Part shown: in pieces, positions 8,828-17,547 of the stretch
Layout of the letters: each line of letters opens with the position of its first letter
How positions within the stretch are numbered: position 1 is the first letter of the stretch
Assembly (NCBI GenBank): GCA_026129685.1
Contig: JAHCHO010000007.1
Coordinates: 62,001-126,000 of the forward strand
Length of the DNA: 64,000 bases
Direction of reading: 5' to 3'
Origin: Fimbriimonadaceae bacterium
Lineage (GTDB): Bacteria > Armatimonadota > Fimbriimonadia > Fimbriimonadales > Fimbriimonadaceae
The notes under the pieces: model-generated
Database searches by the model: none
The model's input: the letters and a program-made list of their open reading frames with translations, nothing else
Told to the model about the DNA's origin: nothing
Made by a program: the position numbers and the translations under genes

Positions 8828-9225
8828 TGGAGCGCATCTTCCCGGCGCGCAAGCCGATGGACCCCAAGGTGTTCCGTCGAGCTCGACCCGTTCGAAACCC
8901 GATCGTCGTCGCCGAAGCGGGCGAGGACGGCGTGATTCGTCTGCGCGCCAACGTCGCCGAGACCTCGGTCGGGCTCAAAGCCCGCCTCGCCCGGTTTGGC
9001 AGACCGCTGACCAAGACCTTCGAACTCGAGGAAATCGGGGCGTCGATCTGGGCGATGTGCGACGGTGAGCACACGGTAGAAGGAATCGCCCGCTCCCTCC
9101 GCGAACGGTATAAGTTGAACCGCATCGAGGCGGAAACCGCCCTTGGGTCCTTCCTGCACACCCTCGCCCAACGACGGCTGATCACGATGCTGGTTCCCGA
9201 GGTCCATGCGAGCAAGCGACGTTAG
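8809..9225 (+). CDS. PqqD-like peptide-binding protein
   Basis: A 138-residue protein with a PqqD/RRE-type domain in its C-terminal half: a beta hairpin (KTFELEEIGASIWAM) followed by CDGEHTVEGIARSLRERY and an amphipathic helix ending LAQRRLI. PqqD-like domains bind leader peptides for maturases. The start is TTG 8809, preceded by AAAGGAGG with 5-bp spacing inside the end of the previous gene. About 70 extra N-terminal residues are unusual, since PqqD itself is about 90. No radical-SAM enzyme or precursor peptide is visible nearby, so the role may differ from PQQ synthesis. Confidence 0.8.
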   Translation: MGLARLMERIFPARKPMDPKVFRRARPVRNPIVVAEAGEDGVIRLRANVAETSVGLKARLARFGRPLTKTFELEEIGASIWAMCDGEHTVEGIARSLRERYKLNRIEAETALGSFLHTLAQRRLITMLVPEVHASKRR

Positions 9226-9784
9226 GAACACGGATCCCCCGTTCTGGGTCGCTTGGCATCAGGCCCGGGCCAGCATCCGCGTGCGGTTTTGGCGTCAGGC
9301 GATCACCGCCGCCGGCGTCGCCCTCGGCATCGCGTTCTTCTCGAGCATGCAGGTGTTGCAGGCCGCCGAAGGTAAGGGGGCCGACGCGGCCGCCGTCTCC
9401 CGCAACCAGTGGCTCGTCGCCACCTCTCTCGTCATGTGCCTGGTCGGCATCACCAACTCGATGCTGATGTCGGTCACCGAGCGCTTCCGCGAGATCGGTA
9501 CGATGAAGTGTCTGGGCGCGTCCGACACCTTCGTCGTCAAGGTCTACTTCCTCGAATCGCTCCAACTCGGCCTGCTCGGTTCGGTGGTCGGGTCGGTCTT
9601 CGGCGCCGGCCTGATGGCGATGGCCACCCGCGCGATGGGCCAACCCGCTCCTCCGAGCGCGGTCGGGGCCGTGATGGGCTTCGGCACCGTCCTCGGCCTC
9701 GTGCTGACCGTCGTCGCCGCGATCTTCCCGGCGATCCAGGCGGCGCGGATGCCCGCTGCCGCCGCGTTGCGGGTGGAGGTCTAG
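9206..9784 (+). CDS. Minimal FtsX/MacB-type ABC permease
   Basis: A 192-residue membrane protein related to the FtsX domain of MacB/LolC exporters. It has four predicted membrane helices: about 28-50, 66-86, 108-132 and 148-172. The cytoplasmic coupling segment TERFREIGTMKCLGAS, typical of this family, follows helix 2, and the protein ends with the usual AARMPAAAALRVEV. Normal MacB permeases carry some 200 periplasmic residues between helices 1 and 2. Here only about 15 separate them. The ATG lies inside the PqqD-like gene, and the stop abuts the ATPase ATG. Confidence 0.85.
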   Translation: MRASDVRNTDPPFWVAWHQARASIRVRFWRQAITAAGVALGIAFFSSMQVLQAAEGKGADAAAVSRNQWLVATSLVMCLVGITNSMLMSVTERFREIGTMKCLGASDTFVVKVYFLESLQLGLLGSVVGSVFGAGLMAMATRAMGQPAPPSAVGAVMGFGTVLGLVLTVVAAIFPAIQAARMPAAAALRVEV

Positions 9785-10489
9785 ATGGGCGAGGTCGTCG
9801 TTCGCACCACCGACCTCGTTAAGCAATACGGGGAAGGCGAGGCCTCCGTCCGCGCTCTCAACGGCGTCTCGTGCGAGATTTTCGACGGCGAGTACCTCTC
9901 GATCGTCGGTCCGTCCGGATCGGGCAAATCCACGTTCTTCAACATGATCGGGGGCCTCGACCGACCCAGCGAAGGCTCCGTCTTCATCAACTCGGTGGAC
10001 ATCGCCCAACTCACGCCCAAGGAACTGGCCTTCCTGCGTTGCCACACGATCGGTTACATCTTCCAGACCTTCAACCTGATCACCGTGCGCACCGCCTTGG
10101 AGAACGTCACCCTCCCCATGCTCTTCGCGGGAACGTCGCCAGACGAGGCGGACGAGAAGGGCATGAAGCTGCTCGACCTCGTCGGCCTCGGCCACCGCTA
10201 CCATCATCGTCCGAGCGAACTGTCGGGCGGGCAACAGCAACGGGTCGCCATCGCCCGCGCCCTCGCCAACTCGCCCGCGATCATCCTCGCCGACGAACCG
10301 ACCGGGAACCTGGACCTCAAGACGGGCCAGGAGATCATCGACCTGCTCCGAAAACTGAACCAGGAGCAGGGGGTCACCGTGATCGCCGCCACCCATGACC
10401 ACAAGATGCTCGGCGTGTCGGACCGCATCTTCCACATCAGCGACGGCAAGCTCGACCGAGTGGAGACGCAGACACCGGCGACCCACTAG
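9785..10489 (+). CDS. ABC transporter ATPase, LolD/MacB type
   Basis: A 234-residue ATP-binding subunit for the adjacent FtsX-type permease. Walker A is GPSGSGKST (about 42-50), the signature is LSGGQQQR (about 145) and Walker B is IILADEPT (about 166). The family-specific FQTFNLI Q-loop is also present. The ATG follows the permease stop with no spacer. Function is probably mechanotransmission or extrusion of a lipoprotein, peptide or lipid, as in MacB/LolCDE. The substrate cannot be told. Its stop TAG shares three bases with the stop of the convergent gene (CTAG at 10486-10489). Confidence 0.95.
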   Translation: MGEVVVRTTDLVKQYGEGEASVRALNGVSCEIFDGEYLSIVGPSGSGKSTFFNMIGGLDRPSEGSVFINSVDIAQLTPKELAFLRCHTIGYIFQTFNLITVRTALENVTLPMLFAGTSPDEADEKGMKLLDLVGLGHRYHHRPSELSGGQQQRVAIARALANSPAIILADEPTGNLDLKTGQEIIDLLRKLNQEQGVTVIAATHDHKMLGVSDRIFHISDGKLDRVETQTPATH

Positions 10490-11352
10490 GGTCGGCGCGC
10501 GTCCGGCGGAGGAGGCGGGGGGCCGTCGTTCAAGCGGACCGTCTGGTCGTCGGGCGGGATCGGGGCTGGCGTCGTGAACGTCGAAGCGCGAGCGACGTCC
10601 GGCTCGACCTGGACCGGCGGGTCTAGCGGCGTGCTGAAGTCGAGTTCCTCCAGCGCGTGGTCGATCGCGTGAAGCTGGAGTTTTGCCTCGCTGAGCGCGC
10701 TGAGGAACTCGCGATGCGACATCTCCGGCCCCTTCCCGGCGAACCGGTAGCCAATAAGCTTCATCCGTAGCGTGTCCACCGTGGTGATGAACACGGCGGC
10801 CTGAGCCTCGGTTCGCTGGACCCCCGCCATGACCCCCTGGAAATGCTGGCGGTACTCCGCGATGTTCCGATCGGCGAGTTGGTAGAGTTCCTGGGTCTGC
10901 GAGTCCTTCGATGAGCTGTGCCAGACGGGCGGGCGGGCGTGCAGTTCGCGCTCGGTCGACTGGACGTCCTTGGCGATCAAGTCCGCGCGCCGGAGCGCGG
11001 CGTAGAGACCTTGGCCGACCCGATGCACGGTCTTGGGCATCTCCTGCAGATCGGCGAACTGCTCCTTCCGCATCTTCTGGCGAACCGCGTCGAACAGCCT
11101 CAGCCGGTTCTCGCACTCCTTCCAAAGCCCCTCGAGGCGCTTGGAAGAAAACCGTCGCTTCACCGAGTCTTGGTAAGCCCCGACCGCCCACCAAGCCAGT
11201 AGCGGACCGCCCAACAGGGCGGCAAAGAGAGGATCGTGCGGCGACGCAAAGAACACCAAGGCGGCGAGCGGCCCGCCCAGGAAAAACACGCGCCAAAACT
11301 GGATCGCCTCTTGCAGGAAAAGCCGACGGTCCTGGCGTTCGATGTCGTCCAT
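10486..11352 (-). CDS. Membrane-anchored coiled-coil protein of unknown function
   Basis: A 288-residue protein not assignable to a family. Two membrane helices lie near the N-terminus (about 20-36 and 42-62). A long, charged, mostly helical region follows (about 65-235), then a proline-rich, low-complexity C-terminus ([11 protein letters not shown]) expected to be disordered. The topology places the helical part in the cytoplasm if both helices cross. It lies 12 bp downstream of gatA on the same strand, so it may be co-transcribed with gatC-gatA. Confidence 0.8.
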   Translation of the reverse strand: MDDIERQDRRLFLQEAIQFWRVFFLGGPLAALVFFASPHDPLFAALLGGPLLAWWAVGAYQDSVKRRFSSKRLEGLWKECENRLRLFDAVRQKMRKEQFADLQEMPKTVHRVGQGLYAALRRADLIAKDVQSTERELHARPPVWHSSSKDSQTQELYQLADRNIAEYRQHFQGVMAGVQRTEAQAAVFITTVDTLRMKLIGYRFAGKGPEMSHREFLSALSEAKLQLHAIDHALEELDFSTPLDPPVQVEPDVARASTFTTPAPIPPDDQTVRLNDGPPPPPPDARRP

Positions 11353-11364
11353 ACCCGAGCCTTG

Positions 11365-12816
11365 TTACGGTAGCGGCGGCCGCCCGGTGGCGTCCGGTAG
11401 GGCTCGCTCGACACAATACGCGAGTTGAAGCAACCTCTCGTCGCCCAAAACCGGGCCCATCAGATGCAACCCGATGGGCAGGCCGTCCGCGAACCCGCAG
11501 TTGAGCGACAAAGCGGGGAAGCCACCCATGTTCGCCGGGATGGTGCAGTAGTCGAGCATCTTGAGCGCAAGCGGGTCGCTCGTCAACTCCCCGATCTTGA
11601 ACGCCGGGACCGGGCTGGTGGGTGAAACGAGCAGATCAAAGTCCTGGAAAGCCGCCTCGAGGTCCCGCCGCATCAGCGCCCGCACTTGCTGGGCCCGAAG
11701 GTAGAAGGCGTCGTAGTAGCCCGCCGAAAGGGCGTAGGTGCCGATCATGATGCGCGCCTTGACCTCGTGGCCGAATCCCGCCGCCCGGGTGGCCTCCATC
11801 ATGCCGATGTGCCCCTTGCCCTCCACCCGAAGTCCGTACCGAACCCCGTCGAAACGCGCCAGGTTGCTGGAGGCCTCCGCCGGGGCGATGATGTAGTAGG
11901 TCGTCACGCCGTAGCCGATCGACGGAATCGAAACCTCGTGGACGTCCGCTCCCTCTGCCCGAAGGGCATCGAGCGCCCGCTCCACCCCCTGGGTCACGCG
12001 AGGGTCGGTGCTCTCTCCCAGGGTCTCCTTAAGCACCCCCAGCCGCGCGCCCCTCAAAGTGCCCGATTTCAGCGCCTGGGTCGCGATCGCCGGGTGGTTC
12101 GCCGACGTGCTGTCGCGCCGGTCGTGGCCGGTGATCGCCTCCGCGAGAAGGGCCGCGTCCTCCACGGTTCGCGCAAAGGGACCGATCTGGTCGAGGCTCG
12201 AGCCGAACGCCACCAAGCCGTAACGCGAACACCGTCCGTAGGTCGGCTTGAAGCCGACGATGCCGCACAACGACGCCGGTTGCCGAATGGATCCTCCGGT
12301 GTCCGAACCCAACGCCAAAGGCGCCATCTCCGCCGCGACCGCTGCCGCCGACCCGCCCGAACTCCCCCCGGGCGACCGGTCGAAGTCCCACGGGTTGCGC
12401 GTGACCTGGAACGCGCTGTTCTCGGTGGACGTACCCATCGCGAACTCGTCGAGGTTCGTCTTGCCCACCATCACGCACCCCGCTTCGCGCAAACGCCGCA
12501 CCACCGTGGCGTCGTAGATCGGCACGTGGCTCTCGAGGATTCGCGAGGCGCACGTCGTACGAACCCCGGCGGTACAGAGATTGTCCTTGATCGCGATCGG
12601 GACGCCCGTCAACGGTCCCGCCTCGCCCGCGTCGATCTTTGCCTGGGCGGCGTCCGCCCAGCGCATCGTTTCATCGGGATCGACAGTCAGGAAGGCGCCG
12701 AGGGTCGCGTCGAGCGTGGCGATTCGGTCGAGGTGGGCTTGCGCCACCTCCCGGACCCCCAACTCCTTCGCGGCCAAGCGGGCGGCTAACCGAGTGGCGG
12801 AGAGTCGGGTAGGCAA
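11365..12816 (-). CDS. gatA: Glu-tRNA(Gln)/Asp-tRNA(Asn) amidotransferase subunit A
   Basis: Amidase subunit of GatCAB, which releases ammonia from glutamine to amidate mischarged Glu-tRNA(Gln) or Asp-tRNA(Asn). All three catalytic residues are present: Lys77 (IAIKDNL), cis-Ser152 (PGGSSGGSAA) and nucleophile Ser176 (SDTGGSIRQP). The length of 483 is normal. The start is TTG 12816, 6 bp after the gatC stop, with GAGGA upstream. gatB is not in the window. The presence of GatCAB implies that the organism lacks GlnRS and/or AsnRS activity or uses the indirect route. Confidence 0.96.
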   Translation of the reverse strand: MPTRLSATRLAARLAAKELGVREVAQAHLDRIATLDATLGAFLTVDPDETMRWADAAQAKIDAGEAGPLTGVPIAIKDNLCTAGVRTTCASRILESHVPIYDATVVRRLREAGCVMVGKTNLDEFAMGTSTENSAFQVTRNPWDFDRSPGGSSGGSAAAVAAEMAPLALGSDTGGSIRQPASLCGIVGFKPTYGRCSRYGLVAFGSSLDQIGPFARTVEDAALLAEAITGHDRRDSTSANHPAIATQALKSGTLRGARLGVLKETLGESTDPRVTQGVERALDALRAEGADVHEVSIPSIGYGVTTYYIIAPAEASSNLARFDGVRYGLRVEGKGHIGMMEATRAAGFGHEVKARIMIGTYALSAGYYDAFYLRAQQVRALMRRDLEAAFQDFDLLVSPTSPVPAFKIGELTSDPLALKMLDYCTIPANMGGFPALSLNCGFADGLPIGLHLMGPVLGDERLLQLAYCVERALPDATGRPPLP

Positions 12817-12822
12817 CGCGCG

Positions 12823-13113
12823 TCAATCCTCGATGATGGTCGGCACGACGAACAGGCCCGCCCGACTCATGGGCGCGTTCCGGAGCGCCGAGTCCCGCGC
12901 GAACGGATCATCCGCCTCGTCCTCCGCCCAAACGTTGTTCATGTTGACCGCGTGGGACGTGGGCTCGACCCCGGTCACGTTGACGTTCTGGATGTCGGTG
13001 AAATGTCCGATCAGGGCGTTCAGTTCGCCCTGCAGGGCGAGCATCTCGGCTTCGTCCAGATCGAGGCGCGCCAGTCTTGCGACGTGACGAACTTCGTCGA
13101 GGGAGATCGGCAT
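12823..13113 (-). CDS. gatC: Amidotransferase subunit C
   Basis: A 96-residue GatC, which wraps around GatA and stabilises GatCAB. It starts MPISLDEVRHVARLARLDL, the canonical N-terminus, and contains VEPTSHAVNMNNVW, close to the family's VEPTSHVLPLxNV motif. The ATG at 13113 is preferred over an upstream extension of the ORF because it gives the family length. It is first in the gatC-gatA order. Confidence 0.95.
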   Translation of the reverse strand: MPISLDEVRHVARLARLDLDEAEMLALQGELNALIGHFTDIQNVNVTGVEPTSHAVNMNNVWAEDEADDPFARDSALRNAPMSRAGLFVVPTIIED

Positions 13114-13213
13114 ATGCCGGGATTGTAGCACAGGGGGTCCGGTCGGGCCGTGCGCCCGGGCCCTCGGCCCGCAACGTGGAAGCTCATGGAACGGGTAAGA
13201 CGAGGGGTAGCCG

Positions 13214-15277
13214 ATGATGGCCCAGCGCCCCAGCTTTCGTGTCGTCACCTATGTGTTGGCCACCTTGGTCGTGGTGGGGCTGGTCATGTCGCGCCTGGAA
13301 GCGGGTTCGGGAGGGGACGAGCCCAACGAACTCCGATCGGCGACCGAACCGTACCTTCGGCAAGCCGCCGATCAACGCGTCCATTGGCACCGTCTCTCAC
13401 CCGCGTTGTTCGAGCAAGCCCGCCGCCTCGACCGCATGGTGCTGGTCGTGGTGGGGAACGCTTGGAGCCGAGCCGGCCGTATCGCCGACGACATCGTGTT
13501 CCGGGATCTCGAACTTCGCGTCTACCTGAACCGCAACTACCTGTGCGCTCGGGTGGACATGGCCGAACAGCCCGAGTGGGGGGCCTTCGTCTACCCGCTC
13601 TCCCGCGCCGAAATGCGCTTCCAGTACGACTTACAGATGCTGGTGTTCGAGCCCGACGGAAAGCTCTTTCGGACGATCCTTCGCAAGCACCGCGAAGAGC
13701 CTCTCGAACCGATCCACATCCGGGGACGACTGCAGGAGTTCCGTCGAGAACTCGAGCGCAAGCGTCGCTTGGACCCCGCCATCGTGTCCGCCCACGCCCG
13801 TCAGCAGGACGACCTCGACCGCCTGGAGAGCGCCGTCTCGACGACCGGGACGATCCCGTTCTTCGGCCACACCGAGGCGCTCGTCCGGTCCGCGAACCGA
13901 CGCTTCGGAGGGTTCCCGGTTCGCAACGAGCCGACGGTGATCCCCAGTTTCCAGCCTCTGCTGCCCGCCGCCTGGCGCTTCCTTCTCCTGACCGGACGGT
14001 ACGACGAATTCCGCACGACCCTCGACCCGGCGCTCCGGTCCCACGTCGTGGACTGGGTGGACGGCGGGTTCTTCAAGCAGGCCGCCCTCCTGAACTGGGT
14101 CGGCGTCGAACTGGACAAGCCGGCGGTCGAGAACGCGGAGATGATGGCCATGCTTGCGCAAGCCGCGCGCGTGCTCCGCGAACCCGCCTATGACACCTTC
14201 GCCGAAAGCGCGTGGTTCACGCTGACCCGGCGCTTCTGGACGACCGAGGACCTGGTTCCGGCGGCAAGGGTCGGCGACGAGGGGTACCGGGAGAGAAGCC
14301 GACGATCGAGCTTCGGACCCCGACGCCTCGCGCAAACCCTCGAACCGCCGAAGGAGCGTTGGGCGGTCGCCCACCTGGGAATGGTTGTCGAGAACAACGT
14401 GCAGATGCTCGTGCGCGTTTCCGACTGGGGGATGCTGCGCGCCTCTTCGCCGGAGTTCCGGGAGGTCCTGTCCCAACTTCGGGCGGAAGCCTCCAAGGAG
14501 CCGGAAACCTATGCCGGCTACGGCTACACGGACGTCAACGCCACCGTTGTCGCCAGAATGCTGGACACCGCGCGCCTGTGGGGCCGTCCCGAACCGATGG
14601 ACCAAGCCTGTCGGCTGTACGAGGCCCTGCGGAATCGCCTGGGACCCGACGCCGACGTGCCACACCGGTTCCTCGAGCCCCGGACGCCGGGTCGCCTGAA
14701 CGATCATCTCGCCTGGGCCGATGCTTGCCTCGCCTACTACGTCGCCCGCGGAGACGTCGCGGCGCTGAACGCCGGCCGCCGCGCCCTCGCCCGCGCCATC
14801 GAGCGGTTCCGAACCCGGTCGCCCTTCGTGCTGGGGGTCGCCGTCGGGGAAGCTTCCGCCGCGATCGACCTGAACGTGCCCGAGGTGGCCGACGCCTTCG
14901 GCGAGAGCGGCGCGGCCAAGGCGATCCGCCTCGCCCACGCTTACGGCTTTCTCACCCTCGGCTCGAAGGGCGAGACGCTGGCGGGCGCGGCGCTCATGAC
15001 GTGGGCCTCGACCTCCGCCCACCATCTGACGTCTCTGGGCGTGGGCCTCGCCCCGATGACCACGGCTCTTTTCTGCGCCGCCCTGCAGACCGAGGAGAAC
15101 ACTTACCTCGTCTGGACCGGTCCCCACGCGGTGGCCGAAGCCGGCCGCCTCGCGGCACGCTCGCCGAACCGGTCGGTGTTTCCCATCGTTCCGGGCGTTC
15201 GACCCGACTTGGCCGCCGCACGACCGGGGCCCTACGTCTCCGAGCGGAACCGTGTCCTGCCCCTCGAAAGCCCCTAG
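13214..15277 (+). CDS. YyaL/SSP411-like protein with degenerate thioredoxin domain, membrane anchored
   Basis: A 687-residue protein. Residues 10-27 form an N-terminal signal anchor. Residues 44-130 match the thioredoxin-like DUF255 domain of YyaL/spermatogenesis-associated protein 20: TEPYLRQAADQRVHWHRLS corresponds to the SPYLRQHAxNPVDW motif, then VVVGNAWSRAGRI and VDMAEQPEWGAF follow. Family members carry CHWCH where this protein has AWSRA, so no redox cysteines remain. The remainder resembles the alpha/alpha toroid (glycan epimerase-like) half of the family. Function is unknown. It is divergent from gatC. Confidence 0.75.
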   Translation: MMAQRPSFRVVTYVLATLVVVGLVMSRLEAGSGGDEPNELRSATEPYLRQAADQRVHWHRLSPALFEQARRLDRMVLVVVGNAWSRAGRIADDIVFRDLELRVYLNRNYLCARVDMAEQPEWGAFVYPLSRAEMRFQYDLQMLVFEPDGKLFRTILRKHREEPLEPIHIRGRLQEFRRELERKRRLDPAIVSAHARQQDDLDRLESAVSTTGTIPFFGHTEALVRSANRRFGGFPVRNEPTVIPSFQPLLPAAWRFLLLTGRYDEFRTTLDPALRSHVVDWVDGGFFKQAALLNWVGVELDKPAVENAEMMAMLAQAARVLREPAYDTFAESAWFTLTRRFWTTEDLVPAARVGDEGYRERSRRSSFGPRRLAQTLEPPKERWAVAHLGMVVENNVQMLVRVSDWGMLRASSPEFREVLSQLRAEASKEPETYAGYGYTDVNATVVARMLDTARLWGRPEPMDQACRLYEALRNRLGPDADVPHRFLEPRTPGRLNDHLAWADACLAYYVARGDVAALNAGRRALARAIERFRTRSPFVLGVAVGEASAAIDLNVPEVADAFGESGAAKAIRLAHAYGFLTLGSKGETLAGAALMTWASTSAHHLTSLGVGLAPMTTALFCAALQTEENTYLVWTGPHAVAEAGRLAARSPNRSVFPIVPGVRPDLAAARPGPYVSERNRVLPLESP

Positions 15278-15319
15278 CGCGCGGAGCGGCCATCGGCCAT
15301 AATGGGACTCCCCACGTGC

Positions 15320-15407
15320 GGAGAGGTCGCATAGTGGTCTAGTGCGCCGCACTCGAAATGCGGTGAGGTGAAAGCCTCCGTGGGTTCGAATCCCACCCTC
15401 TCCGCCA
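15320..15407 (+). tRNA. tRNA-Ser (anticodon CGA), CCA encoded
   Basis: A class II tRNA of 88 nt. The 7-bp acceptor GGAGAGG (15320-15326) pairs with CCTCTCC (15397-15403), followed by discriminator G and CCA. The anticodon stem CCGCA/TGCGG holds the loop CTCGAAA, with anticodon CGA at 15354-15356. A long variable arm (GAGG...CCTC) and the T-loop GGTTCGAATCC complete the fold. It reads UCG serine codons. Confidence 0.97.
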
Positions 15408-15446
15408 CCTCGGACCCACGACCGTCCCCGTACCCTAGGCGGCGGC

Positions 15447-16240
15447 TTAGGCGCCAACGACGTTCAGGATGCTGATGCAGCCCATGATGTCGTTCGACTC
15501 GTCCGTCAGGGGAATCGTCCGCAACGTCATGTTGTGGAACTCGCCCGTCAGCCGCACGCTGGTCTCCATCCCCCCAAGCGCCTGCAGGTGCGCGTCGATC
15601 GCGAGGTTGGTCGGGTCCTTCGACTTAAAAATCTCGTAGACCGTCTTCCCGACCTCCCACACCACGCCGCAGTGGACCGCCTTGTCCCCATCGAACCCCG
15701 TGAACTGGGCCTGGGCGTCGCGCGTACCCGCCTGCACGATGCCGTCGATGCGCTTGTTCGTGATGCGCTGTTCTTTCGCGACGATCTCCTCGACGGCCTC
15801 TCGCTGAGAGGAACCGTCGGCATTTCGCCGTTCGCGATCAAGTGAATTCTCAGGTTCCGGTCGGTCGCCCAGACCGTCGAGTGAATCTGGTCCATCGCGA
15901 GTTGCAGGAGAGCCAGCGCCGCCCGCAGTTCGAGCAGGTCGTGCGCCCGATCGGCCAAGTGGTGGGCCAACTCCTTTCGCTCGACGTTCGCCTCGCGCAA
16001 GGCCTTCTCCGCCCGCTCGGTGATGACCTTCGCGACCGTGTCCGTGCGACCAAAGCCCCCGACCTTGAGGCGAATCCGCAACCAATAGGTGTTGACCGTG
16101 CCGACGCTCAAGGAGAGCTTGGCGGCGATGGCGTCGTTCGTCAGCCCCAAGATCGAGAGTTCCACGATCTCTTCTTCGCGGGGGGACAGCGCGCGCGTGG
16201 ACATGGTGGAATCCGCCTTGGAATCGGTTGGGGGCTTCAT
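15447..16240 (-). pseudogene. LuxR-type HTH plus PAS-like regulator, frameshifted
   Basis: The N-terminal frame (from ATG 16240, or 16204) encodes a LuxR/NarL HTH: ALSPREEEIVELSILGLTN and VGTVNTYWLRIRLKVGG, then a helical linker and a PAS start, STVWATDRNLRI. The PAS continuation (VGKTVYEIF, then MGCISILNVVGA at the end) lies in a different frame. The switch is needed between about 15860 and 15810. Joined, the two frames give about 265 residues with the same HTH-first plan as the gene at 17719-18360. Either the gene is broken, the assembly has an indel, or recoding occurs. An extra segment of about 55 residues seems to interrupt the PAS domain. Confidence 0.7.
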
Positions 16241-16288
16241 GGATTGTACACCGGATTCTGGCGCGATCCATGGTCGGGTCGTCGCCAA

Positions 16289-16327
16289 CCGAGCGGGGCT
16301 GCCCCCGGGAGGGGCCGCCCCGCTCGG
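16289..16327 (-). terminator. Hairpin terminator downstream of the copper-amine-oxidase-like gene
   Basis: An 11-bp arm pair (CCGAGCGGGGC / GCCCCGCTCGG) with one mismatch and an inner 5-bp stem (GCCCC/GGGGC). It lies 15 bp past the stop of the minus-strand gene ending at 16343 and before the frameshifted regulator. It is very stable, but there is no clear U-run. Confidence 0.55.
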
Positions 16328-16342
16328 AACGAGTATTGGCCG

Positions 16343-17425
16343 TTAGCTCGGCTGCGCCGTCCGTCCCGCCGTCGGAACCTGGAACGTTAGGTCCCGCGTG
16401 AGTCGGACGCCAAACCCAGTTCCCGACTCGAGGTTCACGTTGCGCGCCTTGGAAGGGTCCTTCTGAATCTCGCCCAGGACGAACCCGAGGGCCGCCCCGA
16501 TCAGGCTGTTGGTCACGACGTTCCCCTTCGTGAGAAGCGCGACGATCGCTCCGCCGCCGGCCCCGATGCCGACATACTTGAGACTGTCGTTCTTGCTGCC
16601 CGGCTTGGCGACCAGCCGCCCGTTTTCATTCGTGATGCTCTTCTCGTCGAGCCCGATGAGGGCGCCGGCGATGGCGTAGGTCTGGCCGTCCGCCATGCGG
16701 ATGCGGTCAAAGGCGAGGCCGAGCACACCCGGCGTGTCCCCGGACTTGGCCCGCGTCACTTCGACGTGGCCCTCGAGGATCGCACCGTTCGTGATGCCCT
16801 GGTAGTTGGAGGAGCCGGCCGTATCGAGGGTCGCCGTGAACTTGTCGCCGACCGAAGACGCGTCCGAGCTGAGTCGTTGGCTCAACTTGAACGGGATGAC
16901 GGTGCCGGAGTCCACCTGCATCAGCGTGTATCCGGCGACGGGGGGCGTCGTGTTCGAGGGGCCGTTGCCGCTCTGGATCTGCACGGTGCGCGACTCCCAA
17001 AGCCACTTGACGCTCGCGCCGAGCGCTTCGCTGAGAAAGCGCAACGGGACCATCGTGCGTCCCTGGTAGTTCGTCGCCGGGGTGCTCATACTGACCTGGC
17101 GCCCGTTGATCGTCGCGGTGTTCGAGTTGACGGGCAGCCGAATGCTGTCGGCGCCGCGTTCGGCGACCACCGTCTGTGAAGCGTTGTCCCAGACGACGGT
17201 CGCGTTCATATGCTCGAACACGCCGCGCACCGGCACCATCACGTGGCCCGTGCTCGTCATTCGGGGTTGCACGTCGGGGAAGTTGACGTAGGTGCCGTCC
17301 ACCGTCGCTCGAATGTCCTGGGCGCTCGCCGCGCCCCCCACCGTCAGGGCGACGAGGAACAGCATCGTGGGCAGGTGTCTCGTCGCAAGCGTCCTCCGTC
17401 CGGTTCTGATTGTCGTTGTGATCAT
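16343..17425 (-). CDS. Secreted protein with copper amine oxidase N-terminal-like domain
   Basis: A 360-residue exported protein with a signal peptide (residues 1-36, ending ASAQ). Residues about 40-150 form a Cu_amine_oxidN-like module, a non-catalytic, surface-associated domain, with repeats of the type VMVPVRGVFEHMNATV and TMVPLRFLSEALGASVKW. The second half (about 165-345) holds VIPFKLSQRLSSDAS, GAILEGHV and a glycine-rich hydrophobic stretch (GIGAGGGAIVALL). Such modules occur in cell-envelope proteins. No enzyme activity is inferred. A terminator hairpin follows the stop. Confidence 0.85.
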   Translation of the reverse strand: MITTTIRTGRRTLATRHLPTMLFLVALTVGGAASAQDIRATVDGTYVNFPDVQPRMTSTGHVMVPVRGVFEHMNATVVWDNASQTVVAERGADSIRLPVNSNTATINGRQVSMSTPATNYQGRTMVPLRFLSEALGASVKWLWESRTVQIQSGNGPSNTTPPVAGYTLMQVDSGTVIPFKLSQRLSSDASSVGDKFTATLDTAGSSNYQGITNGAILEGHVEVTRAKSGDTPGVLGLAFDRIRMADGQTYAIAGALIGLDEKSITNENGRLVAKPGSKNDSLKYVGIGAGGGAIVALLTKGNVVTNSLIGAALGFVLGEIQKDPSKARNVNLESGTGFGVRLTRDLTFQVPTAGRTAQPS

Positions 17426-17547
17426 CGGACTCCAGGCTACCGGTCCAACTCTGTAGACACAAGTCTGCTCTTTGCCTGTCGCAGGAACTGTGGACGCCTA
17501 GAAGCGGACGTGCGCGCGCGCACTGGGACGCGTACCATGAACGCACC

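Noticed and set aside
9182-11416. 744-residue minus-strand ORF across the PqqD/FtsX/ABC genes
   Set aside because: It is opposite real genes on the plus strand and shows shadow-type composition rich in Arg, Gly and Pro.
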